Shown piece by piece: positions 1 to 11,364 of a stretch of 64,000 nt of DNA (positions are counted from its first letter, which is position 1; each line of letters begins with the position of its first letter). The notes under the pieces are model-generated. The model was not told the DNA's origin and did no database searches. It worked only from the letters and a program-made list of their open reading frames with translations. The DNA is taken from assembly GCF_040732315.1 (NCBI RefSeq), contig NZ_CP160388.1:3748501-3812500 (forward strand). The letters are read 5' to 3'. Source of the DNA: Oryzisolibacter sp. LB2S (lineage in GTDB: Bacteria; Pseudomonadota; Gammaproteobacteria; Burkholderiales; Burkholderiaceae_C). The position numbers were made by a program, and so were the translations under genes.

Positions 1-2662
1 TGCGCGCGATCGCGGGAACGTCCTTGAAGAAGGCATGCGCGTCCTCCACGGTGAGCTCCAGGATGTCGGCGATGTTCTTGCCCTTCCACTGCACCTGCAG
101 CGTCTCGCGGTTGTAGCGCTGGCCGTGGCAGACGTCGCAGGGCACGTAGACGTCGGGCAGAAAGTGCATCTCCACCTTGACCACGCCGTCGCCCTGGCAG
201 GCCTCGCAGCGCCCGCCGCCCGCGGCCTGCGAGACGTTGAACGAGAAGCGCCCGGGGCCGTAGCCGCGCTCCTTGGCGGTATTGGTCTCGGCCATGAGCT
301 CGCGGATCGGCGTGAACAGCCCGGTGTAGGTGGCCGGGTTGCTGCGCGGCGTGCGGCCTATGGGCGACTGGTCCACGTTGATGACCTTGTCGAAATACTC
401 CAGGCCCTCGATGCCCTCGTGCGGCGCGGGTTCCTCGTGGGCGCGGTGGATCAGGCGCGCGGCGGCGCGGTGCAGCGTGTCGTTGACCAGGGTGCTCTTG
501 CCCGAGCCGGAGACGCCGGTCACGCAGGTCAGCAGGCCCACGGGAAATTCCACGCTCACGCCCTGCAGGTTGTTGCCCGTGGCGCCGAGCACGCGCAGCG
601 CCTGCAGCCGCCCCTGCGTGGCGCGGTGCTCGGCCAGGCGCTCCTGCTTGCGCAGGCTGGCCGCGGTCTGCGGAAAGCGCGACTTGCGCGCCTTGCCGTC
701 CTCGGGCGGCGCGGCCTGCTCGAGCACCGGCTGCCAGGGCGTGCGCCGCGCGGGCACGGCCAGGCTGCGCGCGCCACTCAGAAACTGGCCGGTGAGCGAC
801 TGCGGGTTGGCGCAGAGCTCGGCGCAGCTGCCCTGGGCCATGACGCGCCCGCCGTGCACGCCCGCGCCCGGGCCCATGTCCACGCAATGGTCGGCGGCGC
901 GGATCATGTCCTCGTCGTGCTCGACCACGATGACGCTGTTGCCCAGGTCGCGCAGCCTGGTCAGCGTGGCGATCAGGCGGTCGTTGTCCCGCTGGTGCAG
1001 GCCTATGCTGGGCTCGTCGAGCACGTACATCACGCCCGTGAGGCCGCTGCCGATCTGGCTCGCCAGGCGGATGCGCTGGGCCTCACCGCCGCTCAGGGTC
1101 TCGGCGCTGCGCGCCAGGCTCAGGTAGGACAGGCCCACGTCGTTCAAAAAGCCTAAGCGCGCCGCGATCTCGCGCACGATCTTGTCGGCGATCTCGGCCT
1201 TGGCGCCCGTGAGCCGCAGTGCGCCGAACCAGGCCTGGGCATCCTGCAGCGTCATGGCGCTCACGCCCTGGATGGGCCGGGCCGCGTCGCCCTCGCCCAC
1301 CAGCACATGGCGCGCCTCGGGCCTGAGGCGCGCGCCCGCGCAGTCGGCGCAGGGCTGGCTCTGGCGGTAGCGCGAGAGGTCCTCGCGCACCACGGCGGAG
1401 TCGGTCTCGCGCCAGCGCCGCTCCATGTTGGGCAATATGCCCTCGAAGGGGTGGTGCTTGACGATGGGCTGGCCCTTCTTCGGCCCGCTGTCGAGCAGGT
1501 ACTCAAAGGCGATCTCCTCCTCGCCCGAGCCGTAGAGCACGGCCTGGCGCACGCGCTCGGGCAGCTGCTCGAAGGGCGTCTCGACGTCGAAGCCGTAATG
1601 CCGCGCCAGGCTCTCGAGCATGGCGAAGTAGTAGCCGTTGCGCCGGTCCCAGCCCTTGATGGCGCCGCTGGCCAGGCTCAAGCTGGGGAAGCCCACGACG
1701 CGCGCCGCGTCGAACAGCTCCTGCTGGCCCAGGCCGTCGCAGGTCGGGCAGGCGCCCGTGGGCGAGTTGAAGGAGAACAGCCGAGGCTCGAGCTCGGGCA
1801 GCGAGTAGCTGCACACCGGACAGGCGAACTTGGCGGAAAAGAGATGCTCGCGCCCGCTGTCCATCTCCAGCGCCAGCACGCGGCCCGCGCCCTCGACCCC
1901 GCCGATGCGCAGCACGGCCTCGACGCTCTCGGCCAGGCGCTGCTGGGCGTCGGCGCGCACCTTGAGGCGGTCCACCACCACATCGATGTCGTGCTTCTCG
2001 GTCTTTTTGAGCTCGGGCAGGTCCTCGGCCTCGACGATGCGGCCATCGACGCGAAAGCGCACATAGCCCTGGGCCTGCATGTGCTCGAACAGCTCGACGA
2101 ACTCGCCCTTCTTCGCGCGCGCCACGGGGGCCAGCAGCATCAGGCGCGTGTCCTCGGGCAGGGCCAGCACGGCGTCCACCATCTGGCTCACGGTCTGGGC
2201 CGCGAGCGGCAGGCCATGCTCGGGGCAATGCGGCGTGCCGGCGCGCGCGTACAAGAGGCGCAGGTAGTCGTGGATCTCGGTCACCGTGCCCACGGTGGAG
2301 CGCGGGTTGTGGCTGGTGGCCTTCTGCTCGATGGAAATGGCCGGCGACAGGCCCTCGATCAGGTCCACGTCGGGCTTGTCCAGGCGGCCCAGGAACTGCC
2401 GCGCATAGCTCGACAGGCTCTCCACATAGCGGCGCTGGCCCTCGGCGTACAGCGTGTCGAAGGCCAGGCTGGACTTGCCCGAGCCCGACAGCCCCGTGAT
2501 CACCACGAGCTGGTTGCGCGGTATGTCCAGGTCGATGTTCTTGAGGTTGTGCGTGCGCGCGCCGCGGATGCTGATCTGCCCGGCGCCGCGCAGCACCTGG
2601 GCCAGCGGGCGGCCCGCGTCCGGCGCGGGTGTTTCGGCGGTAGGGGGGGCGGTATCGGCCAT
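1..2662 (-). CDS. uvrA: UvrABC excinuclease subunit A, C-terminus cut off by window edge
   Basis: UvrA is the damage-recognition ATPase of nucleotide excision repair; it dimerises, loads UvrB on distorted DNA and then leaves. About 887 residues from the ATG at 2662 are visible, so roughly the last 60-100 are outside the window. Reading the minus strand gives the N-terminal Walker A (GLSGSGKSS), a first zinc-finger CPVC pair, the ABC signature [19 protein letters not shown], Walker B with [12 protein letters not shown], a second Walker A (GVSGSGKST) and the C-terminal zinc finger CEAC/CDVC. The start codon follows a proline/alanine-rich N-terminal tail typical of burkholderial UvrA. It is transcribed divergently from the MFS gene; the 146 bp between them must hold both promoters. 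I looked for a LexA box (CTGT-N8-ACAG) there and saw none. Confidence 0.97.
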   Translation of the reverse strand, partial: MADTAPPTAETPAPDAGRPLAQVLRGAGQISIRGARTHNLKNIDLDIPRNQLVVITGLSGSGKSSLAFDTLYAEGQRRYVESLSSYARQFLGRLDKPDVDLIEGLSPAISIEQKATSHNPRSTVGTVTEIHDYLRLLYARAGTPHCPEHGLPLAAQTVSQMVDAVLALPEDTRLMLLAPVARAKKGEFVELFEHMQAQGYVRFRVDGRIVEAEDLPELKKTEKHDIDVVVDRLKVRADAQQRLAESVEAVLRIGGVEGAGRVLALEMDSGREHLFSAKFACPVCSYSLPELEPRLFSFNSPTGACPTCDGLGQQELFDAARVVGFPSLSLASGAIKGWDRRNGYYFAMLESLARHYGFDVETPFEQLPERVRQAVLYGSGEEEIAFEYLLDSGPKKGQPIVKHHPFEGILPNMERRWRETDSAVVREDLSRYRQSQPCADCAGARLRPEARHVLVGEGDAARPIQGVSAMTLQDAQAWFGALRLTGAKAEIADKIVREIAARLGFLNDVGLSYLSLARSAETLSGGEAQRIRLASQIGSGLTGVMYVLDEPSIGLHQRDNDRLIATLTRLRDLGNSVIVVEHDEDMIRAADHCVDMGPGAGVHGGRVMAQGSCAELCANPQSLTGQFLSGARSLAVPARRTPWQPVLEQAAPPEDGKARKSRFPQTAASLRKQERLAEHRATQGRLQALRVLGATGNNLQGVSVEFPVGLLTCVTGVSGSGKSTLVNDTLHRAAARLIHRAHEEPAPHEGIEGLEYFDKVINVDQSPIGRTPRSNPATYTGLFTPIRELMAETNTAKERGYGPGRFSFNVSQAAGGGRCEACQGDGVVKVEMHFLPDVYVPCDVCHGQRYNRETLQVQWKGKNIADILELTVEDAHAFFKDVPAIAR

Positions 2663-2808
2663 CGCGGGGGAGGGTGAAGAAAACCCACCATGATAGGACA
2701 GCGCATATGGAAATCACCGGGACGCCGCTACCGCCGGAGGGCCTGCCTGGGCCAGGGAAACCGCCGCTGCGCCACAATGCGATCTTTGCCCCAGAACCGA
2801 TTGCCCCC

Positions 2809-4044
2809 GTGTCGGACACCACCACGCCCACATCCCCCCCCGCCGCCGCGGCTCCGGCCTCGCGCATGACGGCGGACGAGCGCCGCTCCAGCCTCGGCCT
2901 GGCGGCCATTTTTGCCATGCGCATGCTGGGGCTGTTCCTGGTGCTGCCGGTGTTCATGCTGGAGGCGCGCAAGTACGCCGGCGGCGACGACCCGGCGCTC
3001 GTCGGCCTGGCCATGGGCATGTATGGCCTGACCCAGGCGTTCTTCCAGCTGCCGCTGGGCATGGCCTCGGACCGCTTCGGTCGCAAGCGCGTCATCGCCC
3101 TGGGCCTGCTGGTGTTTGCGCTGGGCAGCCTGGTGGCGGCGCTGGCGGATTCGGTCATGGGCCTGCTGGTCGGGCGCGCGCTGCAGGGCGCGGGCGCGGT
3201 GTCGGCGGCCGTCACGGCGCTGCTGGCGGACCAGACGCGCGACAGCGTGCGCACCAAGGCCATGGCGCTGGTGGGCATCAGCATCGGCCTGATGTTCGCC
3301 ATCGCCCTGGTGCTCGCGCCGTGGCTGACGGGGTACATCGGCCTGTCGGGGCTGTTCCTGCTGACCTGTGCGCTGGCGCTCGCGGGCGTGGCGCTGATCC
3401 TGTGGGTGGTGCCGCCCGAGACGCGCCACCACGCCGACGCGCCGCGCGGCCGCACCGCCGATGTCTGGCGCAACGCCGACCTGCTGCGCCTGAACCTGGG
3501 CGTGTTCGCGCTGCACACCATTCAGATGGCCATGTGGGTGGCCGTGCCCGCCATGCTGGTGCAGGCGGGCCTGGCCAAGGATCTGCACTGGCATGTCTAC
3601 CTGCCGGCCCTGGTGCTGTCCGTCATTGCCATGGGCGGCCTGTTCGCCATGGAGCGGCGCGGCCGGCTGCGCGCGGCGCTGCTGCTCTCCATCGCCCTGA
3701 TCGCGCTGGTGCAGGCGGCCCTGGGCGGCCTGGTGGCCGCCGGCGCGGCGCCCGGCGTGCTGCTGCTGGGCGCGCTGCTGTTCGTGTTCTTCTGCGGCTT
3801 CAACATGCTCGAGGCCACGCAGCCCAGCCTGGTCTCGCGCATGGCGCCGGCCAGCCTGCGCGGCGCGGCCCTGGGCGCCTACAACACGCTGCAGTCGCTG
3901 GGCCTGTTCGCCGGCGGCGCCCTGGGCGGGGCGCTGGCCAAATGGGCCGGCGCGGGCGGGCTGTTTGCGGCCACGGCCGTGCTGGCCCTGCTGTGGCTGG
4001 TGCTGACCTGGCCGCTCAAGCCCGTCGCGCGCGGCGGGCACTGA
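2809..4044 (+). CDS. MFS transporter, probable drug/metabolite exporter
   Basis: Major facilitator superfamily protein of the inner membrane, about 411 residues with some 12 hydrophobic segments. The loop between helices 2 and 3 carries the MFS motif A form [13 protein letters not shown], and the next helices contain [20 protein letters not shown], as in 12-TM drug:H+ antiporters. The substrate cannot be read from sequence. I chose the GTG at 2809 (VSDTTTP...), which sits well downstream of uvrA; the ATG at 2866 (MTADERRSS) is an equally serious alternative, and an in-frame ATG at 2674 would need an unlikely proline-rich leader. It lies between uvrA (divergent) and ssb (same strand, 137 bp downstream), an order I associate with Burkholderiales. 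Confidence 0.85.
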   Translation: MSDTTTPTSPPAAAAPASRMTADERRSSLGLAAIFAMRMLGLFLVLPVFMLEARKYAGGDDPALVGLAMGMYGLTQAFFQLPLGMASDRFGRKRVIALGLLVFALGSLVAALADSVMGLLVGRALQGAGAVSAAVTALLADQTRDSVRTKAMALVGISIGLMFAIALVLAPWLTGYIGLSGLFLLTCALALAGVALILWVVPPETRHHADAPRGRTADVWRNADLLRLNLGVFALHTIQMAMWVAVPAMLVQAGLAKDLHWHVYLPALVLSVIAMGGLFAMERRGRLRAALLLSIALIALVQAALGGLVAAGAAPGVLLLGALLFVFFCGFNMLEATQPSLVSRMAPASLRGAALGAYNTLQSLGLFAGGALGGALAKWAGAGGLFAATAVLALLWLVLTWPLKPVARGGH

Positions 4045-4181
4045 TTTTTTTGCCCCCGGCGCGCCAGCGCCGCGCAAGATCGCTATGCTGCGCACCTGCG
4101 GCCTCGCAGGGGCCGCGTAAATCGACCTATCTGGCCCGGAAACCCTCCCCTGCCGTCCGGGCTGACGCACAAGGAAATTGC

Positions 4182-4724
4182 ATGGCATCCGTCAACAAAG
4201 TCATTCTCGTCGGCAACCTCGGCCGCGACCCCGAAATGCGCACCTTCCCCAGCGGAGACCAGGTGGCCAACGTGCGCATCGCCACCACCGACCGCTGGCG
4301 CGACAAGAACACCGGCGAAAACAAGGAAGCCACCGAATGGCACAGCGTGGTCTTCAACGGCCGCCTGGCCGAGATCGTGGGCCAGTACCTGCGCAAGGGC
4401 TCGCAGGTGTACGTGGAGGGCAGCCTGCGCACGCGCAAGTGGACCGACCAGAGTGGCCAGGAACGCTACACCACCGAAATCCGCGCCGACACCATGCAGA
4501 TGCTGGGCAGCCGCCAGGGCATGGGCGGTGGCCAGGGTGGCGCCGGTGGTGGCTATGACGATGGCGGCTATGGCGATGGCGGCGGCTACGAGGCCCCGCG
4601 CCGCGCAGCGCCCGCCCAGCGCCCCGCGCCCGCCCCTGTTGCCCGCCCGGCTCCGGCCCCGGTGGCCCAGCCGCCGCGCGCCGCATCGGGCTTTGACGAC
4701 ATGGACGACGACATTCCGTTCTGA
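4182..4724 (+). CDS. ssb: Single-stranded DNA-binding protein
   Basis: SSB coats single-stranded DNA in replication, recombination and repair and recruits partners through its C-terminal tip. The 180-residue protein opens with [18 protein letters not shown], the start of the OB fold (about residues 1-110). A glycine/tyrosine then proline/alanine-rich linker of about 55 residues follows, and it ends with the invariant acidic tail DDDIPF. The start is fixed by AAGGAAATTGC just upstream. Length and linker fit betaproteobacterial SSB. It is followed by a strong terminator hairpin shared with the convergent lactate permease. Confidence 0.97.
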   Translation: MASVNKVILVGNLGRDPEMRTFPSGDQVANVRIATTDRWRDKNTGENKEATEWHSVVFNGRLAEIVGQYLRKGSQVYVEGSLRTRKWTDQSGQERYTTEIRADTMQMLGSRQGMGGGQGGAGGGYDDGGYGDGGGYEAPRRAAPAQRPAPAPVARPAPAPVAQPPRAASGFDDMDDDIPF

Positions 4725-4744
4725 TTCCGCAAAGCTTCAACGAC

Positions 4745-4768
4745 AACGGGCGCCCCAGGGCGCCCGTT
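4745..4768. terminator. Bidirectional terminator hairpin between ssb and lldP
   Basis: Perfect 10-bp inverted repeat AACGGGCGCC / GGCGCCCGTT with a 4-nt loop, closed by TTT on the plus side. It lies 20 bp after the ssb stop and before the convergent lldP stop, so it could serve both transcripts. Confidence 0.75.
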
Positions 4769-4770
4769 TG

Positions 4771-4824
4771 CTATTTGTGTGATAGCTGCTAGCGCTTGAT
4801 GGACAAGCGCTGAAGGCCAAAAAC
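4771..4824 (+). repeat. Dispersed palindromic repeat, copy 1
   Basis: Copy of the roughly 55-bp family that recurs through the window. The core has 8-bp arms AGCGCTTG and CAAGCGCT around a 5-nt loop, preceded by GATAGCTGCT and followed by AAGGCC. It fills the space between the ssb terminator and the end of lldP. Confidence 0.75.
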
Positions 4825-4831
4825 ACTCAGG

Positions 4832-6493
<1,662 letters not shown>

Positions 6494-6633
6494 ATGTCTG
6501 TGCTCCCTTGTGTTTGTCTTGGTATGAAAGAAAATGAAGTCACACGCGGCGGCGGTGCCGACAATGGTCCTCCGCGGTGCGGGGGCCGACTGTAGGAAAC
6601 ACGCCCACGCGGGAGCGTGAAAAATCCGAAGTG

Positions 6634-6657
6634 TGACGTTGAATCAATTTCACGTCA
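6634..6657. promoter_or_regulatory. Inverted repeat upstream of lldP, candidate operator
   Basis: TGACGT and ACGTCA, a perfect 6-bp inverted repeat separated by 12 AT-rich bases, lies 141 bp upstream of the lldP start in the gap to mnmA. The position suits a regulator site for lldP; no cognate regulator is encoded nearby, so this is a pattern only. Confidence 0.3.
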
Positions 6658-6720
6658 TAGCAAGATGGGCGGGTGGCGACCGCCCTATTAGGGAAACTCC
6701 CAGGGGGTTCGGACCCGGGG

Positions 6721-7842
6721 TCAGCCGTCCACCGTCGCAATCACGCCACCGCCCAGACACACCTCGCCGTCATAGAGCACGGCGCTCTGCCCCGGCGTCA
6801 CGGCCCATTGCGCCTCGGGGAACTGCAGGCCGAAGGCCTCGGCCCCGGCGTCCAGCACGGTGCAGGCCGCATCCTGCTGGCGGTAGCGCGTCTTGGCGGC
6901 GCAGGCGCCGGCCGCGGGCGGGTGGCCGGCGACCCAGCTCGCGTCCTGCGCCGTGAGGCGGTGCGACTGCAGCCAGGGGTGGTCATGGCCCTGCACCACG
7001 ATGAGGGCGTTGCGCTCCAGGTCCTTGCGCGCCACGAACCAGGGCGCATGGTCGCCCGCGCCCCGGGCCGCACCCTTTTCCTTCACGCCGCCGATGCCCA
7101 GCCCCTGGCGCTGGCCCAGGGTGTAGAAGGACAGGCCCACATGGCGCCCGAGCCTGCGCCCGCGATCGTCCAGGATGGGGCCGGGTGCGTGGCTGATGTA
7201 GCGGTTCAGAAACTCTCGGAACGGCCGCTCGCCAATGAAGCAGATGCCGGTCGAATCCTTCTTCTTCGCGTTGGGCAGGCCAATCTCGGCCGCGATGCGG
7301 CGCACCTCGGTCTTGTGCAGCTCACCCACGGGGAACAGCGTGCGGGACAGCTGCGCCTGGTTCAGGCGGTGCAAAAAGTAGCTCTGGTCCTTGGACGGGT
7401 CCAGCCCCTTGAGCAGTTCGAACAGGCCCGTGGCCGCGTTCTGGCGCACGCGCGCGTAGTGGCCGGTGGCGATTTTTTCTGCGCCCAGGCGCATGGCATG
7501 GTCGAGAAAGGCCTTGAACTTGATCTCGGCGTTACACAGCACATCCGGGTTGGGCGTGCGCCCGGCCTGGTATTCGCGCAGGAACTCGGCGAACACGCGG
7601 TCCTTGTACTCGACGGCGAAGTTCACATGCTCGATCTCTATGCCGAGCACGTCGGCCACGCTGGCCGCGTCCAGAAAGTCCTGGCGGCTCGAGCAGTATT
7701 CGCTGTCGTCGTCATCCTCCCAGTTCTTCATGAAGATGCCGACCACCTCGTGGCCCTGTTGCTTGAGAAGATGGGCGGTGACGGCGGAGTCCACGCCGCC
7801 GGACAGGCCCACGACGACGCGGTGTTTGGAGGACGCTTGCAT
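6721..7842 (-). CDS. mnmA: tRNA 2-thiouridine(34) synthase
   Basis: MnmA adenylates and thiolates U34 of the tRNAs for Lys, Glu and Gln, taking sulfur from the IscS/Tus relay. The 373-residue protein begins [25 protein letters not shown] is the PP-loop ATP-binding motif. The catalytic cysteines are seen in the PNPDVLCN motif (about residue 100) and in [11 protein letters not shown] (about 200). The C-terminal beta-barrel ends normally. In-frame codons upstream of 7842 exist, but the start chosen matches the family. nudJ lies 80 bp upstream on the same strand, the same pair as mnmA-nudJ in E. coli. Confidence 0.96.
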   Translation of the reverse strand: MQASSKHRVVVGLSGGVDSAVTAHLLKQQGHEVVGIFMKNWEDDDDSEYCSSRQDFLDAASVADVLGIEIEHVNFAVEYKDRVFAEFLREYQAGRTPNPDVLCNAEIKFKAFLDHAMRLGAEKIATGHYARVRQNAATGLFELLKGLDPSKDQSYFLHRLNQAQLSRTLFPVGELHKTEVRRIAAEIGLPNAKKKDSTGICFIGERPFREFLNRYISHAPGPILDDRGRRLGRHVGLSFYTLGQRQGLGIGGVKEKGAARGAGDHAPWFVARKDLERNALIVVQGHDHPWLQSHRLTAQDASWVAGHPPAAGACAAKTRYRQQDAACTVLDAGAEAFGLQFPEAQWAVTPGQSAVLYDGEVCLGGGVIATVDG

Positions 7843-7922
7843 GCGTCGATTGTATTTTTGGCCTGGGCGGGCGCTGGCTTGGTCACCCTCAAGCCCCCGC
7901 CGGCCGGGCGGTATACAGCCCC

Positions 7923-8408
7923 TTACAGCGGCGCCTGCAGCACGCTGGCGTCGGTGTGGATCAGCTCCAGCGGCGCGCGCCGCCCGGCCAGGTAGTCCTC
8001 TATGGACTGCAGCACCAGCGGGCTGCGGTGGCGCGTGCTGCTGTTGCGCAGTTCCTCGGGCGTGAGCCACACGGCGCGCACGATGCCGTCGTCGAGCTGG
8101 CGCCAGGCGTGGTGCGCGCCCACGGTGCCGGTGAAGGTAAAGCGCAGATAGGTGATGTCGTCGCCCGTGCGCGTGCGCCGGAAGCGGTTCAGGTACACGC
8201 CCACCAGGGCCTGGGGCGCAAAGTCATACGCCGTCTCCTCCAGCACCTCGCGCACGCAGGCGTCTATGGGCGACTCGCCCGGGTCCAGGTGGCCTGCGGG
8301 ATTGTTCAGCCGCAGCCCGTCGGCGGTGTTTTCCTCGATGAACAGAAAACGCCCCTCGCGCTCGATGACGGCGGCCACGGTGACGTTGGGTTTCCAGCGG
8401 TTTGGCAT
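7923..8408 (-). CDS. nudJ: NUDIX hydrolase, NudJ-like phosphatase
   Basis: Small cytoplasmic NUDIX enzyme of 161 residues. The Nudix box is complete: GHLDPGE, seven residues, then REVLEET, giving GX5EX7REUXEE. E. coli NudJ (153 aa) hydrolyses HMP-PP, thiamine pyrophosphate and nucleoside triphosphates and is also encoded next to mnmA, which is the main reason for the symbol. ATG at 8408 (MPNRWKPN) is preferred; an ATG three codons upstream (8417) is possible. No convincing ribosome site separates them. Confidence 0.78.
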   Translation of the reverse strand: MPNRWKPNVTVAAVIEREGRFLFIEENTADGLRLNNPAGHLDPGESPIDACVREVLEETAYDFAPQALVGVYLNRFRRTRTGDDITYLRFTFTGTVGAHHAWRQLDDGIVRAVWLTPEELRNSSTRHRSPLVLQSIEDYLAGRRAPLELIHTDASVLQAPL

Positions 8409-8465
8409 GGCGCGCATTATCACCACCGGGGTTGAAAGCCTGGTGTCAGTCTTTGAAAACAAACA

Positions 8466-8519
8466 ACAAATCAGCCTCTAACGCCCGTCCAGCAAGCGCT
8501 AACAGCTTCTATTTTTATA
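8466..8519 (-). repeat. Dispersed palindromic repeat, copy 2
   Basis: On the minus strand it reads AATAGAAGCTGTTAGCGCTTG, loop CTGGA, then CGGGCGTTAGAGGCTGATTTG. The right edge runs into the acetyltransferase gene, and the TAA stop of that gene (8515-8517) is part of the element. Confidence 0.8.
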
Positions 8520-9003
8520 GTGCACAACTCATGTAGACGGCCTGCGCGCCATAGCTGGCCAGGCGCGCGCGCTGCGCACCGTCGTGCAGCGGGTGCACGG
8601 CGTAGCCCTGGCGCTGCCAGTAGGCCTGCGAGTCCTGCACCGACACCAGCGCCTGGTGGCGCAGGCCCGTGGCGTCGGCCCGCAGGGCCGCCAGCAGCGC
8701 CCGCGCCAGCCCCCGGCCCGCGTGCGCGGGGTGTACGGCCATGTCGTGCAGGTAGAGCGTGTCGGGCGCGGGCGTGGCCTCGAAGTCGCCGTGCAGCGGC
8801 GTGACCTTGCCAAGAACCGAGTGGTAGGCCGCCAGATAGGCCAGCACGCGGCCGTCCTCTACCAGCACCAGCGAGCAGTTGGCGGGGCTGGCCAGCCGGC
8901 GCGCATAGACCTCGGCGCTCTCAATCAAGCCGTCGCCATAGCAGGCGCGCTGCACGGCCAGCAGGCCGGGCAGATCGGCCGCCAGCAAGGGCCGCGGCGT
9001 CAT
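8515..9003 (-). CDS. GNAT family N-acetyltransferase
   Basis: Predicted acetyl-CoA-dependent N-acetyltransferase of 162 residues; the acceptor is unknown. Beta-4 and the acetyl-CoA pyrophosphate loop are visible as LHDMAVHPAHAGRGLARALL, with the R-x-x-G-x-G/A type signature in HAGRGLA (about residues 95-101), and a GNAT-like C-terminal SQAYWQRQGYAVHPL. The ATG at 9003 overlaps the riboflavin synthase TGA by four bases (ATGA), so the two are translationally coupled. The stop codon lies within a dispersed repeat, so the gene's end may have been set by that insertion. Confidence 0.82.
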   Translation of the reverse strand: MTPRPLLAADLPGLLAVQRACYGDGLIESAEVYARRLASPANCSLVLVEDGRVLAYLAAYHSVLGKVTPLHGDFEATPAPDTLYLHDMAVHPAHAGRGLARALLAALRADATGLRHQALVSVQDSQAYWQRQGYAVHPLHDGAQRARLASYGAQAVYMSCAL

Positions 9004-9704
9004 CGCGGCAGCTCGGGGCGCGGCAGGTAGTCGTCGAGCGACAGGCCCTTTTCCTTGAGCAGGCCCTCGAGCACGGGCGTGAGGCGCCCTAGGCTCTCGT
9101 GCACGGCCTCGCGCACCGTATCCACCACCACCTGGGTGCTGCGCTCGATCTCGATGTTGAGCAGATCGCCCACGGCCACCTCCTCGAACACCGTGGCGCG
9201 GCGCGTCTCGGGGATGAGCCAGACCTCGAACCAGCCCTCGGCGCGATTGACCTCGGCCACTGTGAGGCTCGCGCCATGGATGGCGATGTAGCCCTTGGCA
9301 AAGACATAGCGCCGAAAGGCCTCGGGCACGGCCACGCGCCAGACCAGGTTGTTCTCGAGCTCGCGCCGCTCGGCCAGCCGGCCCGTGAAGTCCACATGGC
9401 CCGACAGCGGGTGGCCGCCGATCTCCGCGCCCTCCTTGGCCGCGCGCTCCACGTTCACGCGCTGGCCCACCGGGTAGCGGCCCAGCGTGGTGATGTTGAG
9501 GCTTTGCAGCATGACGTCGAAGCGCGCCTGGGTGGGCGAGACGATCTCGGTCACCGTCAGGCACACGCCGTCGGTGGCAACGCTGGCGCCAATGGCCAGG
9601 TCCTGGCAAAAGCCCTGCGGAAACTCGAGCGTGAAGGTGCGCAGGCCTGCGCGATCCTCGATGGCGGCGATGCGCGCCGTGGCCTGGACGATGCCTGTGA
9701 ACAT
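9000..9704 (-). CDS. ribE: Riboflavin synthase, alpha subunit
   Basis: Dismutates two molecules of 6,7-dimethyl-8-ribityllumazine to riboflavin. It has the two tandem lumazine-binding halves: MFTGIVQATARI at the start with GASVATDGVCLTVTEI, and EIGGHPLSGHVDFTG, KGYIAIHGASLTVAEV with HLIPET-like WLIPETRRATVF in the second half. The 234 residues are slightly longer than the usual 205-220. It stands apart from other rib genes and looks like the stand-alone E. coli type enzyme, so this may be a second copy beside one in a rib operon; I cannot check that here. No FMN riboswitch signature is seen upstream. Confidence 0.9.
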   Translation of the reverse strand: MFTGIVQATARIAAIEDRAGLRTFTLEFPQGFCQDLAIGASVATDGVCLTVTEIVSPTQARFDVMLQSLNITTLGRYPVGQRVNVERAAKEGAEIGGHPLSGHVDFTGRLAERRELENNLVWRVAVPEAFRRYVFAKGYIAIHGASLTVAEVNRAEGWFEVWLIPETRRATVFEEVAVGDLLNIEIERSTQVVVDTVREAVHESLGRLTPVLEGLLKEKGLSLDDYLPRPELPR

Positions 9705-9856
9705 GGCTGCTGGATGTGGGTGATGCAAAGGCCTGGGATTGTGCCAGCCGGGGCGCCACAAAGCGCTCCGGTCCCACCCATCACACCCGTCCGTTTGGGG
9801 TATGTGGCGCGCACCAGAACGGCCAACACTGCGGATCTTTGAACCCTCAACAAGAC

Positions 9857-9863
9857 AAAGGAG
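9857..9863 (+). promoter_or_regulatory. Shine-Dalgarno site fixing the SDR start
   Basis: AAAGGAG abuts the ATG at 9864 with no spacer but lies 9 nt before the in-frame ATG at 9873, so the second ATG is the likely start. Confidence 0.65.
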
Positions 9864-9872
9864 ATGGCAGCA

Positions 9873-10616
9873 ATGTTCAGGCTGGATGGCAAGGTGGCGC
9901 TGGTCAGCGGCGCAGGGCGCGGCATGGGCTTTGGCGTTGCGCAGGCGCTGGCGACGCAGGGCGCGCATGTGGTGGTGAACGACTTTTTCGCCGACCGCGC
10001 CGAGAGCGCGGCGCGCCAGTTGCAGGAGAGGGGCCTCAAGGCCTCGGCCCAGGCGGCGGACCTGACCGATCGTGCGGCCATCTTTGCCATGGCCGAGCGC
10101 ATCCGGGCGGAGGTCGGCAGCCCCGACATCTTTGTGCACAACGCCGGCATCCCGGCCCAGGGCTGGGGCTATACGCCGTTTCTGCAGTCACCCGAGTCGG
10201 AGTGGAACGCCTGGCTGCAGCTCAATCTGCACGGGCTGATGCACGCCTGCCAGGCCTTGCTGCCGGCCATGCAGGACAAGGGCTGGGGCCGCATCGTGGC
10301 CATCAATTCCGACGCCGCGCGCACGGCCACGGGCATGGGCCTGTGCGCCTATGGCGCGGCCAAGGCGGCGGCCATCGGCTTCATTCGCAACCTTTCGGGC
10401 GAGGTCGGCCCACACGGCGTGACGGCCAATGCGCTGTCACTGGGCACCATGAACAACTGGGAGGGCTCGGAGAAGATCGCCAGGAAAGGCACCTCCGTGG
10501 GCCGCGCCGGTTCGCCCCAGGACGTGGGCGCGGCCGTGACCTATCTGGCCTCGACCGAGGCCGAGTGGGTCAACGGCCAGGTGCTGCCGGTCAATGGGGG
10601 CAGCCTGGTGGCCTGA
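9873..10616 (+). CDS. Short-chain dehydrogenase/reductase
   Basis: Classical SDR oxidoreductase of 247 residues, probably acting on a hydroxy/keto substrate. The NAD(P) loop is SGAGRGMG (residues 12-19), followed by NAG in HNAGIP, the catalytic serine in INSDAA and YGAAK for the Tyr/Lys pair (about 157-161). The C-terminus NGQVLPVNGG is the usual FabG-like ending. The acidic residue after beta-2 (VVNDFF) suggests NAD rather than NADP preference; that is inference. It stands alone, divergent from ribE, so no pathway can be assigned. Confidence 0.88.
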   Translation: MFRLDGKVALVSGAGRGMGFGVAQALATQGAHVVVNDFFADRAESAARQLQERGLKASAQAADLTDRAAIFAMAERIRAEVGSPDIFVHNAGIPAQGWGYTPFLQSPESEWNAWLQLNLHGLMHACQALLPAMQDKGWGRIVAINSDAARTATGMGLCAYGAAKAAAIGFIRNLSGEVGPHGVTANALSLGTMNNWEGSEKIARKGTSVGRAGSPQDVGAAVTYLASTEAEWVNGQVLPVNGGSLVA

Positions 10617-10728
10617 GAGGCTGTGAGGCGCGGGCATTGCCACCGCCGTGAAGCCGGCGCGGCCCAGAAGTCAGCGCACCGGCCACCTGTCTTACGATGG
10701 CGCACCACCCATCCCAAGGACATCACCC

Positions 10729-11343
10729 ATGGCATTGCACACCTGGCTGCTGTATCTCGTGGCCGCGCTGGGCCTGTCGCTCACACCCGGGCCCAACAGC
10801 CTGCTGGCGCTCACCCATGGCGCGCTGCACGGCCACGGGCGGGCCGTCTACACCATCGCCGGCGGGGCGCTGGGTTTTGTCTGCGTGATCGCGCTGTCCA
10901 TGGTGGGCATTGGCGCGCTGCTGCAGGCGTCGGCCCATGCGCTCTTCGTGCTCAAGTGGGTGGGCGGGGCCTATCTGGTGTGGCTGGGCGTGCAGCTGTG
11001 GCGCGCGCCGCCGCTGCAGCTCGAAGCGACTGCAGAGACAGCCCACGCCACGCACCGCGCCATGATGTTCCGCCAAGGCCTGCTGGCCGCCGTCTCCAAC
11101 CCCAAGGCGCTGCTGTTCTACGGCGCGTTTCTGCCGCAGTTTCTGGACCCGGCGCGCAACCTGTGGCTGCAGTTCGCCATCATGGCGGGCACGTTCTGCG
11201 CCATCGAATGTCTGGTGGAATACCTGCTCGCGCGCCTGGCGCACCGCGTCCGCCCCTGGCTCAAGCGCCTGGGCCGGCGCTTCAACCGCGCCTGCGGCGG
11301 CGCGTTTGCCGCCATGGGGGTGGCGCTGCCGCTCACGCGCTGA
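10729..11343 (+). CDS. LysE/RhtB family amino-acid exporter
   Basis: Inner-membrane efflux protein of 204 residues with about six hydrophobic helices. The N-terminal GLSLTPGPNSLLAL and the central KWVGGAYLVWLG and NPKALLFYGAFLPQF are signatures of the LysE/RhtB superfamily, whose members export amino acids or homoserine lactone. ATG at 10729 has AAGGA eight bases upstream; an in-frame ATG 81 bp earlier lacks a site and precedes a non-membrane leader. It ends 21 bp before the convergent esterase-like gene. Confidence 0.88.
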   Translation: MALHTWLLYLVAALGLSLTPGPNSLLALTHGALHGHGRAVYTIAGGALGFVCVIALSMVGIGALLQASAHALFVLKWVGGAYLVWLGVQLWRAPPLQLEATAETAHATHRAMMFRQGLLAAVSNPKALLFYGAFLPQFLDPARNLWLQFAIMAGTFCAIECLVEYLLARLAHRVRPWLKRLGRRFNRACGGAFAAMGVALPLTR

Positions 11344-11364
11344 GCGCCCACACCTGCGGCGGGT

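Noticed and set aside
2663..2808. LexA/SOS box between uvrA and MFS
   Set aside because: A CTGT is present on the minus strand but no ACAG at the required distance.
1503..3521. 672-codon minus-strand frame across the uvrA/MFS junction
   Set aside because: It is out of frame with UvrA, its residues are Arg/Ala/Pro-rich, and UvrA motifs are clear in another frame.
4530..4700. Tandem repeat in ssb
   Set aside because: Gly- and Pro/Ala-rich linker codons are normal for SSB and not a regular array.
9705..9872. FMN riboswitch before ribE
   Set aside because: The conserved RFN-element segments are absent and the gap is short.
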